From NCBI GenBank assembly GCA_003439945.1, contig QVRM01000466.1, forward strand, positions 1-64,000: a stretch of DNA of 64,000 nt, written 5' to 3'. The stretch's first letter is position 1; every line of letters begins with the position of its first letter. This document shows, piece by piece, positions 33,713 to 43,120 of this stretch. The notes beneath the pieces are model-generated. The model saw nothing but the letters and a program-made list of their open reading frames with translations. It ran no database searches and was not told the DNA's origin. The position numbers and the translations under genes are program-made. The DNA is from Dermanyssus gallinae. Lineage: Eukaryota > Arthropoda > Arachnida > Mesostigmata > Dermanyssidae.

Positions 33713-36115
33713 ATGAACACGAGTGCACCGAATACAAACATTTGGACTCCACAAGAGAACGTAAGAAACAATTTCCTATCCTGCAATCAAGAAAAGCTTA
33801 CACCGGTTATCAAAGTAGTGATGTGGAACTGCGAAGGGCATGGCGTATTAGATCTGTTAGGCATGGAGGCACTTCGAGCAGTGGATATTCTAATATTGAC
33901 GGAAACTTGGGCGCTTAAACCTTTCTCGTTGGGGGGCTTCTACGGATATCACGCACTAGCACATAAAGGTGAGGGACGGGGCAGGCCAAGTGGGGGGTTT
34001 CAGTGTTCACGAGAGCAGAAATTGGAGAGATGACAATTGGAATAATAACCGAAAACTTAGTAGCAATAGCGTCGAAGGAGTTTGAAATTGTGGCAGCCTA
34101 TGTTAAACCGGCAGGTGTAGAGTCCACTGAAGTCATGACAGAGCGTATCATGCTTGGAGTTGAAGCGGTGCCGAGAAAGGCACCGATGATTCTAGCAGGG
34201 GATTTTAATGCGAGGTTGGATAGGGGTAATCTGGAGCGAACTGAAGCATTTTTAGATATTATAACGGAGATAGGATGCTGGTTAGTCAGCGAGCCAGGCC
34301 TAAACACTTGAATGTAGTACTGACAGTAATTGACGTTTTTGCCACCGACGGAAACGCAGAGGATATAACATTTTTGGGAAATACATCATTTAGGGAAGGA
34401 ACGGGGCTTAGAAGGCATATACCTATGAGGATAGCATTCAAAGTTAGTAATAGTAGGGAGTATAGCCGTAGGCCGGGGACCGGGACAAGACTAGATAGAA
34501 AGATCTTCTTAGAGGGAGTGGGGGAAGTGTGCCCACCAGAGGAGATTCAAATAGAGTCATATGAGCGTAAATTGACGAATCTGATAAAAGGTGCACTGGT
34601 TCCTCGCCAAGAACGAAAAGGAAGGCCCTGGTTCAACGATCGGTGTAGAGCAGCGAAAGATGCCAACAGACTAACTAGAGAATATGTGAAGATGTTTCCT
34701 GTATTAAGGCCGTTCGCAAGTATGGTAAAGAAAATGACACAAAAGGCATACAAGAAAGAGAAACAAAAATATTGGGAAAGTCAGGAGTGGGCGCTGTTGC
34801 AAGGAGCAGAGAAACAACCACACAAGTGGCTAAAACAAAAAAGAAAACGGCAGTGCCCAGTGGAGACTGGGCGATTAATTAAGCACTTTGCTAGTGTGCT
34901 GCAGGGAGCCGATACTACCCCAAAGTAAATAACATTATTCAACGGGCCTTGGGACGAGGAAACAGAACATGCACGGGAATGGGTAATCCGACCAGTCACA
35001 ATCGAAGACGTTGTCAGGGCAATTGAAAAGGCGCCTAGAGGCAAAGCTGCCGGGAACAATATGATACGTAACGAGCATTTAAAGCAAACGCTGGCACTCG
35101 CACCATGCTGGAAAGCTTTATTTGACGAGTGCCTTAAATCCAGGGAAGTACCAAAAGCGTGGAAAGAAGATACCTTGATTGTCATACCAAAAGGAAAAGG
35201 CATAGAAACTGAGCCGGAATCTTGGAGGGGCATAACACTTAAGAGTTGCCCCTATAAAATTTTCTCGGGAATAATATCAGATAGACTAGAGCATTACCTC
35301 GAAACCAGAAACGCAATACCAGAAGAACAACATGGGTTCAGAAGGTCGAAGTCGACCCATACGGCCCTACGCCAGTTGCCGGCAGAAATTTGGGAAACTC
35401 TATCGGAACCTAGAAGACCGTTATACGCAATATTTATAGATTTTAAAGCTGCCTTTGACTTAGCGCCACGAAGTAGGATTATAGAAAAAATAGCCTTGGA
35501 GGGAGTTCCGTATCGCTTACTAAAACCTTTAAGTACCATTCTTGGGGAGACTACAGTATACATCGACAACGGTATTGGGATTGTGGGAAGAGTAAAGCAA
35601 ACTACAGGCGTGGCCCAAGGAGACGGACTTAGCCCGTTGCTTTTTTCGGTACTATTGAGAGGGCTACCTAACCGGGTGAGGCAGGGGTGGACCCGAGAGT
35701 GGGCAAATACATTAATGTATGCAGATGACATTGCGATCTATGGCAGGAGTTTATTTAGGGTTAAGCACGAACTAGAGCGGCTAATCGATTATATGGACGA
35801 CATGGGACTTAGTATTAACTGGCAAAAGACAGTAGCAGTAAAATTTCGAAGAGGAGGTCGATTGGCGAAAGACGATGTTCTTCGAGCCACGTCTAATGGT
35901 AGCAGTTTTCGGAAACATATTGAAATCAGAGTAGGAAAAGCCATTAGAGCGGCAGCAGCAATTAAAAACCCGCAAATGTTGTCAATACATACCGCGTCCG
36001 CCCTTTTCAAGATTGAAATAGAACCAATAGCAACATTTGGTGTATCACTTATATGGGAGAAATTAGAAGAGGCAGATCTACAGTTACTAGATAGAGTTCG
36101 ATTTTTCTTCATTCC
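33713..36115 (+). pseudogene. ORF2 of the I-like LINE, 5' part (endonuclease and RT)
   Basis: The endonuclease begins at ATG 33713, with KVVMWNCEGHG, ILILTETWAL and, after a frameshift near 34010, MILAGDFNARLDRGN. A linker follows at 34275-34928. The RT is open from about 34930 (REWVIRPVTIEDVVRAIEKA) to 36115. It has LIVIPKGKG, EEQHGFRRSKSTHTAL, AIFIDFKAAFDLAPRSRII, VAQGDGLSPLLFSVLL and the catalytic LMYADDIAIYG. At least three frame breaks are present. At about 36115 the frame is cut after LLDRVRFFF by the nested CR1-like element and resumes at 40256. Confidence 0.87.
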
Positions 36116-36386
36116 TACGTACCATTGAAACCGCAGCCATTCGACGTGAATTTGTAGATTTAGTTATCTAACCTTTTCGCCAGTGTTACATCAGCACCAA
36201 GGATAGCTGAAGTTCGATCCTACACACCTCTACTCTTGTTTCTGCTGTGTCTGAGGTGAATTAAAACGCGGGCAGTGGCTCTCGTGTGGTAGGTACGGAA
36301 CTCGAGATATCAGCTGAGTTTGACAGCAGTGTTGTTATCTATCGAACAGATATCACAACAACCAAACAGGTGTTCGTAGTGAACAT

Positions 36387-37379
36387 ATGTCGACGCGAGA
36401 TACTTCAGCTCTAAAGCGAACGATGCCGGAAGATAATACAAGTGCCAATTCTAAAAAGGCTCGTACTTCATCGAAATGCCCGAACTGTGCTCGCACTGTA
36501 AGCAAAACTGTATCGTCCATCCAATGTACTGGGTGTTCTCTTTGGGTCCACCTTGCTAAGTGCACCAATTTCACCTATCTCGAAGCTAAGAAGGATGAAA
36601 TAATGAAGAATTTCAAGTGCCACAACTGTAAACCCCCTCCTCTCAGTGACTGTGATGATGAAGAGATGCCAACTAATGAAACCGATCTGGTGATGATTGT
36701 CAAATCTCTAGTCGGTCAGGTTCAAAGACTGAACTGGACAGTCCGCACATTAGTGTCAAGAAATGACACATTGCTTGAGCGGAACCAAATGTTAGAGAAA
36801 AAGTTAACCAAGTTCCTTAGTAACAGAGATGCATCGTTGAATAAGAGCATCAAAGCTAGGGGTACTCGCTTTGAAAGCCCACCCAGAGGTAGGGGGAGAA
36901 TGATCACATCTGTGAATCGCTCACCAAGCCGATCTCTCAGCAGATCCCAATCAAGAGGGCGTCAACAGAGTATTCATCAGCAAGCGTCAAATCAAGCAAG
37001 AAAGACTGCAGCTGGTGGCAAAGAAAATCGAAATCCAAGACGAGTACTCGTTGTTCAAAACTGCAAGGAACAACGTCCTCATGCCTTACCTAGTGCCTCG
37101 GTGCGTCTGCACACGGAACGTATCTTTGTATCCGGACAAGAGCCAGGCCTGAATGCAACAGTACTACATGACCACCTGATGAAGTCTGGGGTGTACCCCA
37201 TCGTGATTAAGAAGCTGAAAACTCGTTTTGCCCATTATAGCTCTTTCTATGTTGAAATCCCTGACACTGATGTGGATAAGATGTTTAACGAAGATATCTG
37301 GAATGAAGGTGCCATAGTCAAGATCTTCAACGGGCGCCTTCGAGAGGCTGATGTTATTGAGCGACATCCATCCCAATGA
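36387..37379 (+). CDS. CR1-like ORF1: PHD-type zinc finger, Ser/Arg-rich linker, C-terminal nucleic-acid-binding domain
   Basis: It encodes 330 residues. A PHD-like finger at residues 31-80 has CPNC, CTGCSLWVH, C and CHNC in the C4HC3 order. A probable coiled coil at about residues 95-150 (LVGQVQRLNWTVRTLV, NDTLLERNQMLEKKL) is followed by an SR-rich stretch (SPSRSLSRSQSRGRQQS). The C-terminal domain, about residues 240-325 (ERIFVSGQEPGLNATVLHDH, DIWNEGAIVKIFNGRL), resembles the RNA-binding domain of CR1/L2 ORF1 proteins. A PHD finger is a known feature of some CR1 ORF1s. ATG context is ordinary. The stop is a TGA followed directly by an open frame in phase (see ORF2). Confidence 0.88.
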   Translation: MSTRDTSALKRTMPEDNTSANSKKARTSSKCPNCARTVSKTVSSIQCTGCSLWVHLAKCTNFTYLEAKKDEIMKNFKCHNCKPPPLSDCDDEEMPTNETDLVMIVKSLVGQVQRLNWTVRTLVSRNDTLLERNQMLEKKLTKFLSNRDASLNKSIKARGTRFESPPRGRGRMITSVNRSPSRSLSRSQSRGRQQSIHQQASNQARKTAAGGKENRNPRRVLVVQNCKEQRPHALPSASVRLHTERIFVSGQEPGLNATVLHDHLMKSGVYPIVIKKLKTRFAHYSSFYVEIPDTDVDKMFNEDIWNEGAIVKIFNGRLREADVIERHPSQ

Positions 37380-37382
37380 CTG

Positions 37383-40181
37383 AACAGAACATGCCAACGG
37401 ACATCAATTTTAGACACGGACAAGCTTTCTTATAATAATTTGACTCTTAACAGTAACTCATACTCTGATTTTAAATGTATATCCTTAAACGCGCGATCGC
37501 TGGCTAAACCAGGAGCGATTGACTGCCTGCACGCGTTTATGGAAATAGAAGAAATTGACATCGCGTACGTAACGGAGACGTGGCTGACCGACAAGGTAAC
37601 GTCCGCTGAACTGAGCGCTGGTGGAAGATATGAGGTGTTTCGTAATGATCGTGTCGGCCAAAGTGGTGGAGGCGTCTTACTGCTAGTGAATTCCAAGGTT
37701 CCCTGTGCCGAAGTCTCCCGAGGTAGCTCATCTTCCGAAACTATCGCAGCTGACGTGCTTCTGCCTGATTGCAAGATTCGACTCGTCTGCTCGTATTTCA
37801 GTCCGACAGGATCGCGCGCCGATCAGGAGGAAAAAATGAAGAATTTGGTTGCTGATCTCAACGCACTCGTGACTGATGATGTGAGTGTTGTTATCTCTGG
37901 AGACCTCAATCAACCGGGAATAAATTGGTCAGATTGGCGTTGTTCGTCATCACGACGCTCTGATGAATTGACAGATGGAGGAGAGCTTTCAGTTGAGGAG
38001 ATGTTTCTTCAGTTCTGCTGCGAAGCTGGTCTTCAGCAGCTGGTATGCACCCCGACCCGCGGACTGAATATACTGGACGTTGTTCTAGCCGCTGACGACT
38101 CAGTTGACAACATAGCTGTATCGACCGCGCCAATCACCACTGATCATAAAATGATCAAGTTCACCATATCGCGAGGTCCGCCCATGCCTGAGACACGCAC
38201 TGACTGGTGGGACTACGGCAAAGGTGACTACGAAGGAATGATCACAAATCTGATTGCGACTGACTGGAATAATTTCTTCGTTGCCTGTCCTGACGTAGAT
38301 AGCATGTATAATAAGTTTGTGAGCTACATGCATTTCTTGCTTGAAATATTTGTACCTCGGAGGACTTCGGATGCCGAGAGTAGACTAAGCTTTGGTATCC
38401 AACGGATTACCCGACAATTGAGCAACGCAACGCCGGAGAGAGGGCCTGCATTGCAGAAGAAGCTGCAGAGGATGCTCCATAGAAAACGTATCATTGAGGA
38501 GAGCAGTGTTGCTCAGTCTGCCGCTCCCAGCGCTGTCCATAGGTATGTTCAAAAACGTATGAAAATAAAAGACACGCTGACCTCAATTAAGCGACCAGAC
38601 GGATCTACTGCAACTGAAGACCGTGAGAAAGCTGAAATTCTCAGAAATGTATTTGCCGCAACCTACCCATCGCACGCCGAGCTGCAATCGCGCAACACTA
38701 ACGCCGCTTTCCTCTTAAATGAGCCCTCCAGCGTGCAGGTGGTGAATAACGTTGACTCTTCACCAGAGAACCTCGAACGGCATCTGCGCGGATTAGCCAA
38801 CAAGCGTAGCGCCACCCCTGACGGTATCCCGGCCATTGTTTATAAGAAGTGTGGCTATGATGTATGCGTGCCACTCTCAATTATTTTCCGCCGGTCTCTC
38901 GAAGAGGAAAACGTACCTAATCTCTTTAGATATGCCATCGTATGTCCTGTGCATAAGCGTGGCGATAAAAGCGACCCTAATAATAAAAGGCCCGTCTCGC
39001 TGACCTCCGTGCCTTGCAAGCTCTTTGAGAAGGATATAGCAGAGGAGATCTACAGGAATGCAAATGCGCAAGGTCTAATTTCGAGGGAACAATTTGCATA
39101 TCGTCCCGCTCATTCTGCTCTTCTTCAGTTACTTGAGACTCAAAATGATTGGGCCCTCTTTATAAATGACGGAAGACCGTTTGACTGCGTGTATTTTGAT
39201 TTTAAATCTGCTTTTGAGAGTACCACGCACTCTAAGCTACTTAATATTCTTCCACAGTATGGAGTGGGTGATCGTATAGCTAATTGGATTAAGGCTTTCT
39301 TAAGTGATAGACTCTTTAGGGTCAGAGTCAACGACTGCCTGTCATCTACGGCTCAAGTTACCTCGGGCTGCCCGCAGGGTACCATTCTCGGCCCTTTAAT
39401 GTATATACTGTATACTGACTCATTGAAACATGTAATACCTCAAATCGTTAATGTAAAAATTTATGCTGATGATGTCAAAATGTATATACCCGTAGATAAT
39501 AGAAGCAACATAGTAATTTTTCAGGAAACGCTAGACAAATTTATGGAGTGGTGTAAATGCCTCGATCTTAAACTATCTGTTAATAAATGTGCTGTGCTAC
39601 ACTTTGGTCACAATAATCCTGCACACAAATACACGCTAGGCTCTGAGGAATTAACTGTTAAAAAGGCGATCAAAGACTTGGGAATACTGACATCTGATAC
39701 CCTGAACTATACACCACATATACTTGAAGTGGTAACGGCTGCTACAAGAAGACTAAACTGGATATTGCGCTCGTTTGTGATTAAAGACGCTTCCCTGTAT
39801 GTTAGACTGTACAAGCAATATGTTCTCCCAGTCCTAATTTACGCCTCACCTGTATGGCATCTAGGACTTGTGTGTGATCAAAAGATTCTGGCTAAACTTC
39901 ATAAAAAGTTCATAAGGCGTGTTGCCTACCGCTGCAACATTAGCAGAAATAATGTTGAGTGCATGGACATTGCCGTTATATTAGATAAGATTGACAGATA
40001 TACGTTTACCAGCATATGTAAGCAGCCTGATAGGTTTAATAGGTTCTTTGAAGTCATGACGACGATAACTCGATCTGGTATGAACATTCAAGCTAAAGCT
40101 GTAGCCAGGAAAGAAATCGTTAATAGAATGTTCGCGTGGCGCACAGCCCGCAAGTGCAATCATGTACAGCCAAACATATAA
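37383..40181 (+). CDS. CR1-like ORF2: APE endonuclease plus reverse transcriptase
   Basis: It has about 930 open codons. Endonuclease motifs are SLNARSL, IAYVTETWL, VVISGDLNQPGINW and ITTDHKMI. RT motifs are SLTSVPCKLFE, VYFDFKSAFESTTHSKLL, TSGCPQGTILGPLMYI and the catalytic KIYADDVKMYIP. The C-terminal tail has IKQYVLPVLIY-like sequence (LYKQYVLPVLIYASPVW). Start is unclear: the frame is open from directly after the ORF1 TGA and the same frame continues, with no in-frame ATG until about 37539. The ORF1 stop overlaps an ATG (AATGA), but that frame closes after 19 codons. Cleavage and target-primed reverse transcription are the expected activities. Confidence 0.9.
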   Translation, partial: NRTCQRTSILDTDKLSYNNLTLNSNSYSDFKCISLNARSLAKPGAIDCLHAFMEIEEIDIAYVTETWLTDKVTSAELSAGGRYEVFRNDRVGQSGGGVLLLVNSKVPCAEVSRGSSSSETIAADVLLPDCKIRLVCSYFSPTGSRADQEEKMKNLVADLNALVTDDVSVVISGDLNQPGINWSDWRCSSSRRSDELTDGGELSVEEMFLQFCCEAGLQQLVCTPTRGLNILDVVLAADDSVDNIAVSTAPITTDHKMIKFTISRGPPMPETRTDWWDYGKGDYEGMITNLIATDWNNFFVACPDVDSMYNKFVSYMHFLLEIFVPRRTSDAESRLSFGIQRITRQLSNATPERGPALQKKLQRMLHRKRIIEESSVAQSAAPSAVHRYVQKRMKIKDTLTSIKRPDGSTATEDREKAEILRNVFAATYPSHAELQSRNTNAAFLLNEPSSVQVVNNVDSSPENLERHLRGLANKRSATPDGIPAIVYKKCGYDVCVPLSIIFRRSLEEENVPNLFRYAIVCPVHKRGDKSDPNNKRPVSLTSVPCKLFEKDIAEEIYRNANAQGLISREQFAYRPAHSALLQLLETQNDWALFINDGRPFDCVYFDFKSAFESTTHSKLLNILPQYGVGDRIANWIKAFLSDRLFRVRVNDCLSSTAQVTSGCPQGTILGPLMYILYTDSLKHVIPQIVNVKIYADDVKMYIPVDNRSNIVIFQETLDKFMEWCKCLDLKLSVNKCAVLHFGHNNPAHKYTLGSEELTVKKAIKDLGILTSDTLNYTPHILEVVTAATRRLNWILRSFVIKDASLYVRLYKQYVLPVLIYASPVWHLGLVCDQKILAKLHKKFIRRVAYRCNISRNNVECMDIAVILDKIDRYTFTSICKQPDRFNRFFEVMTTITRSGMNIQAKAVARKEIVNRMFAWRTARKCNHVQPNI

Positions 40182-40255
40182 ATCGCCAGATGGCGCGTTT
40201 GTTATGAATTTTTGATAATCCTCAATAAAGCCCCCCTGCTAAAGGGTGTGTAAAT

Positions 40256-40704
40256 AATAATGAAGCGGGTTTTGGGGTTAGCTAACTCTTGTAGAAATAG
40301 AATAGTTCATATATTAGAAGGGGGGGCTCTAATGACACAGGAATTACAAGTAAAATGGGGTTTACCTAAGACGACGGCCTTCGTGGCCTACACTATGAAG
40401 TGGGGGGGAAAATTAAAGGATATAGACATAGGAATATACACGACGATAGCGATGAGGAGTACAACCTGGCGAGCAGCCGGATATAAGAATAGGCAGCAGA
40501 ATTCCACAATCCTCAGGAGTGTTGTAGGTGCGCGAGATGCTTAGGCCATTGTGATAGATACCACGCCGCAGCATGTCCAGCAGTGCAATCAATAGCGGAA
40601 CTCGCAAGATGAGGGAAGATCCGGTGACGCAGAAAAACCACTGATTCAGATCGATGTACTTATTTAAAATGTACCTAACCTGGGTGTTAATAAACCATAA
40701 TAAT
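40256..40704 (+). pseudogene. ORF2 of the I-like LINE, 3' part after the nested insertion
   Basis: KRVLGLANSCRNRIVHILEG picks up where LLDRVRFFF at 36115 stops and parallels the post-RT segment of the LINE at 10320-11264. After about 40505 the frame shifts, and a zinc knuckle CARCLGHCDRYHAAAC appears near 40535-40585. The 3' UTR ends 'taataaaccataataat' at the target-site duplication. Confidence 0.83.
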
Positions 40705-40716
40705 AACAGCAGGCGT
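40705..40716. repeat. Target-site duplication, right copy
   Basis: An exact copy of 31416-31427 (aacagcaggcgt). It follows the 3' end of the I-like LINE directly. Confidence 0.9.
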
Positions 40717-40794
40717 CCGCTTTGTTGGGCACTGGCAAGACATCTCAGAGCCAAGCCGGCCTCATACGAACTACAAAAAGGAAGGCCATGAACA

Positions 40795-41495
40795 TGCACG
40801 TCTGCCGTAAGAATGGGCGCAGCTTGTTGGGAGGTGTGTTACCTCAAGCATTACATCTACGACGACGTCACGATAGTCCGGAAAGCAGTACCTGAAAATT
40901 TTAAAGGAATCTTTAAAAAATCAGGACTTCGAAACTTTTCGTCACGTGCTTCGGCCGGTGTTTGGCGATTTTAATCCCATAGCCCTCGACCGTATGAAAA
41001 TCGGCCTCTGCAGGTAACTAATCCACCCGAAAGTGCTTATTACAGATAAGGAAGACGCCGCAACCAACTGCGTCCGGAGTTACAGTAGAGATCGGCAATA
41101 AATTGTTTTATGCCAGCGATAAATTGAATTCACAAGATGGTGGGCCAGTGCAACGGACTTTAGGGATTGCTCATCTTCCATTCGTTTGGAGGCGGCATTG
41201 GTTCGGGCTTTACTGAACTGGTGCTGGTGGAGCAGATTAGAGACTACCTCGGAAAAGTGTCGGTTCCTATTTGCGATCTATCCGGCACCGGCAATGTCAA
41301 TGGCTTCCGTGGAGCTGCTGCACACCTCGGTGCCAATGACGTATGCGACACTTCAACACGCCCACTGCATGTTCATGATGGATACGAAGCCTTTGTTTTT
41401 GAACCCCCACGGCTGTTATGGTTGGTTAATTTAATTCGCCAGACATTAGCCTTCGTTAAGGCATTGATTCAGGGTCATTGTAATAAGTCAGGCTA
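40795..41495 (+). pseudogene. Alpha-tubulin pseudogene
   Basis: Tubulin landmarks appear in order across several frames: GAACWEVCYLKHYI (40812-), LITDKEDAATNCVRS (41035-), QCNGL then TAG then GLLIFHSFGGGIGSGF (about 41150-41210), AIYPAPAMSMASVELL (41270-), and LQHAHCMFMMDTK (41350-). The FHSFGGG.GSGF block is the tubulin nucleotide-binding signature (GGGTGSG). Stops, frameshifts and the lack of introns point to a dead processed copy. It lies in the same order behind gene copy D as the second copy does behind copy E. Confidence 0.9.
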
Positions 41496-41499
41496 GAGT

Positions 41500-42285
41500 A
41501 TGAATATGATTCTATAAATCTCATGAAGACATTTCGTGAGACAGCCTTTCATATTTGATTTCAGGTTGTTTAATTTGCTTACTTAATATCTAATTTGTGC
41601 TCAGCCGATTTTGAATGATGTCTATTATGTAAGGTGGAAACTAGGACTTCGGGTGCGCCGCTGCCAGTTATTGAAAGCGCTAGAAAGTCGGTGAGGGTTG
41701 CTTCCCAAAGTAGCATTTTACCCCGCTCTAAAGGTGTGCGTGCGGTCTCGTCTGTGTGTTTGCCGTCCTCTGCGCAGAGATCGCAAGTCGTAAAATGGAT
41801 CGTGCAAAACGCTCGGGCAACGTTACGTTGTTGTTGTTGTTGTTTCAGTTGCTTTTAGGTTGACTGTGGTAGTAGTTCACCGGATTTACCGCGATTGGTA
41901 TGTATAGTCTAGAACGTTTAACTGTTTTAGAAATACAGAGTTTAGCAGATGCATGAACAGCAAACTATGTACCAAGAGCCATGTACTGCGTGTCCGGCAA
42001 TTGCGTCTGCTGTTAGTGCGCTAACTACTATGTAAAACTCTAATTTTGCCACCTCAAACTCCTAGTCACTAATAAACACATGATACTGTAATATTAAGGA
42101 AGAATAGAGAATTTCAATTGCACTTAAATATTTGTTTACAAATACCAATATATTTGCCATTCATCGCCACTGGTTACGTATTACGTAGAAATATGCTGAT
42201 TGGAAAAATGCTGCGTTTATCCTAATTAATATAACTTATTATATATTATGATAGTTAAGTTTAAGTCCTCGTCAACTTCTGCCAG

Positions 42286-42316
<31 letters not shown>

Positions 42317-43040
42317 TCACTGGACTTATTCGGATGGTTTTGCTACCTTACCCTAAAGTACTTTACGTATGACGGTAATTAGTGCTCGTGCGGTTCGCGG
42401 CAGAAAAAGTCTTATCTAGACTTTATCCGGTTTTTCCGCCTGGTCATCTAATAAACTCAATGACTTCATGGACAAATTGATCTCCTGCAAATTTATTATG
42501 CAACCGACAGCTGCTGGGCCACGCTGCAAAGAAATCAGGAAATATTTCAAAAATCGTCACGTGTGGTTCATTCAGTCATGTTTTTCTAATGAGTGCAACA
42601 AAGTCCTACATAGACTTATTTCATTTTTATATACGATAGCAATCCCCCTTAAGTACGTTCTGTCATCCCTTCCTTGAATAGAAGGAGGAGATTTTATCTA
42701 TACCAATGGTGGTTGGACACATTTTTTATGTATGTTTCTACCGCTGCTACGCTAGAGTAGAGGCGGAGCGATTTTACCGGCAAGACATAAGCAAGCGCTG
42801 GATCTAGTTATGAATCTAGTTTATTTTCTATTTATTAACTACACATAAGGGGTTGTGAATTAACCAGATCTGTAAATGCTTAAAGTTAGCTACCGGACAC
42901 CAACGCTCTGGACAAATCTTCCGCCAGAATCGAAGTTCAGCGTGGAAAAGCCGCCTCGCAGTTGGTCACATTAAATACCAAAGTGGTCAACGTCGGGACG
43001 TGACGTATAACTGTCACGATTGATAAAATGCGTTGCGCTC
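41500..43040. other. No gene recognised; repeat-derived
   Basis: 41500-41595 is the unit flank also seen inverted at 10250-10340. About 41980-42290 matches the first part of the insertion in copy D (29005-29350), followed by a short (TTA)n at 42286-42314. Small ORFs have no motif. Confidence 0.55.
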
Positions 43041-43047
43041 AAGTACA

Positions 43048-43048
<1 letters not shown>

Positions 43049-43116
<68 letters not shown>
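43049..43116. repeat. (TA)n microsatellite
   Basis: A long pure TA run of about 68 bases. Confidence 0.95.

Positions 43117-43119
<3 letters not shown>

Positions 43120-43120
<1 letters not shown>

Larger units (their letters stand above)
36116..40255 (+). mobile_element. CR1/L3-like LINE, near-intact, nested in the I-like LINE
   Basis: The element spans about 4.1 kb: a 5' UTR of roughly 270 bases, ORF1, ORF2 and a short 3' UTR ending 'gtgtgtaaataataatg'. Both ORFs are open end to end, unlike the host LINE, so this is the youngest autonomous-looking element in the window. Exact ends are uncertain by a few bases and I could not define a target-site duplication. Confidence 0.87.
31428..40704 (+). 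mobile_element. I-like LINE, full length, split by a nested CR1-like LINE
   Basis: The element runs from just after the left target duplication to the (TAA)-like 3' end before the right one. Without the nested insert (about 36116-40255) it is near 5.1 kb. It has a 5' UTR (31428-32160), an ORF1 with zinc knuckles, and an ORF2 with APE endonuclease, RT and a C-terminal zinc knuckle. Frameshifts and stops show it is inactive. It inserted between the duplicated gene and the tubulin pseudogene. Confidence 0.88.

Noticed and set aside
41167..41496. Functional tubulin gene
   Set aside because: In-frame stop in the conserved QGF block, frameshifts and missing C-terminal half show a pseudogene.
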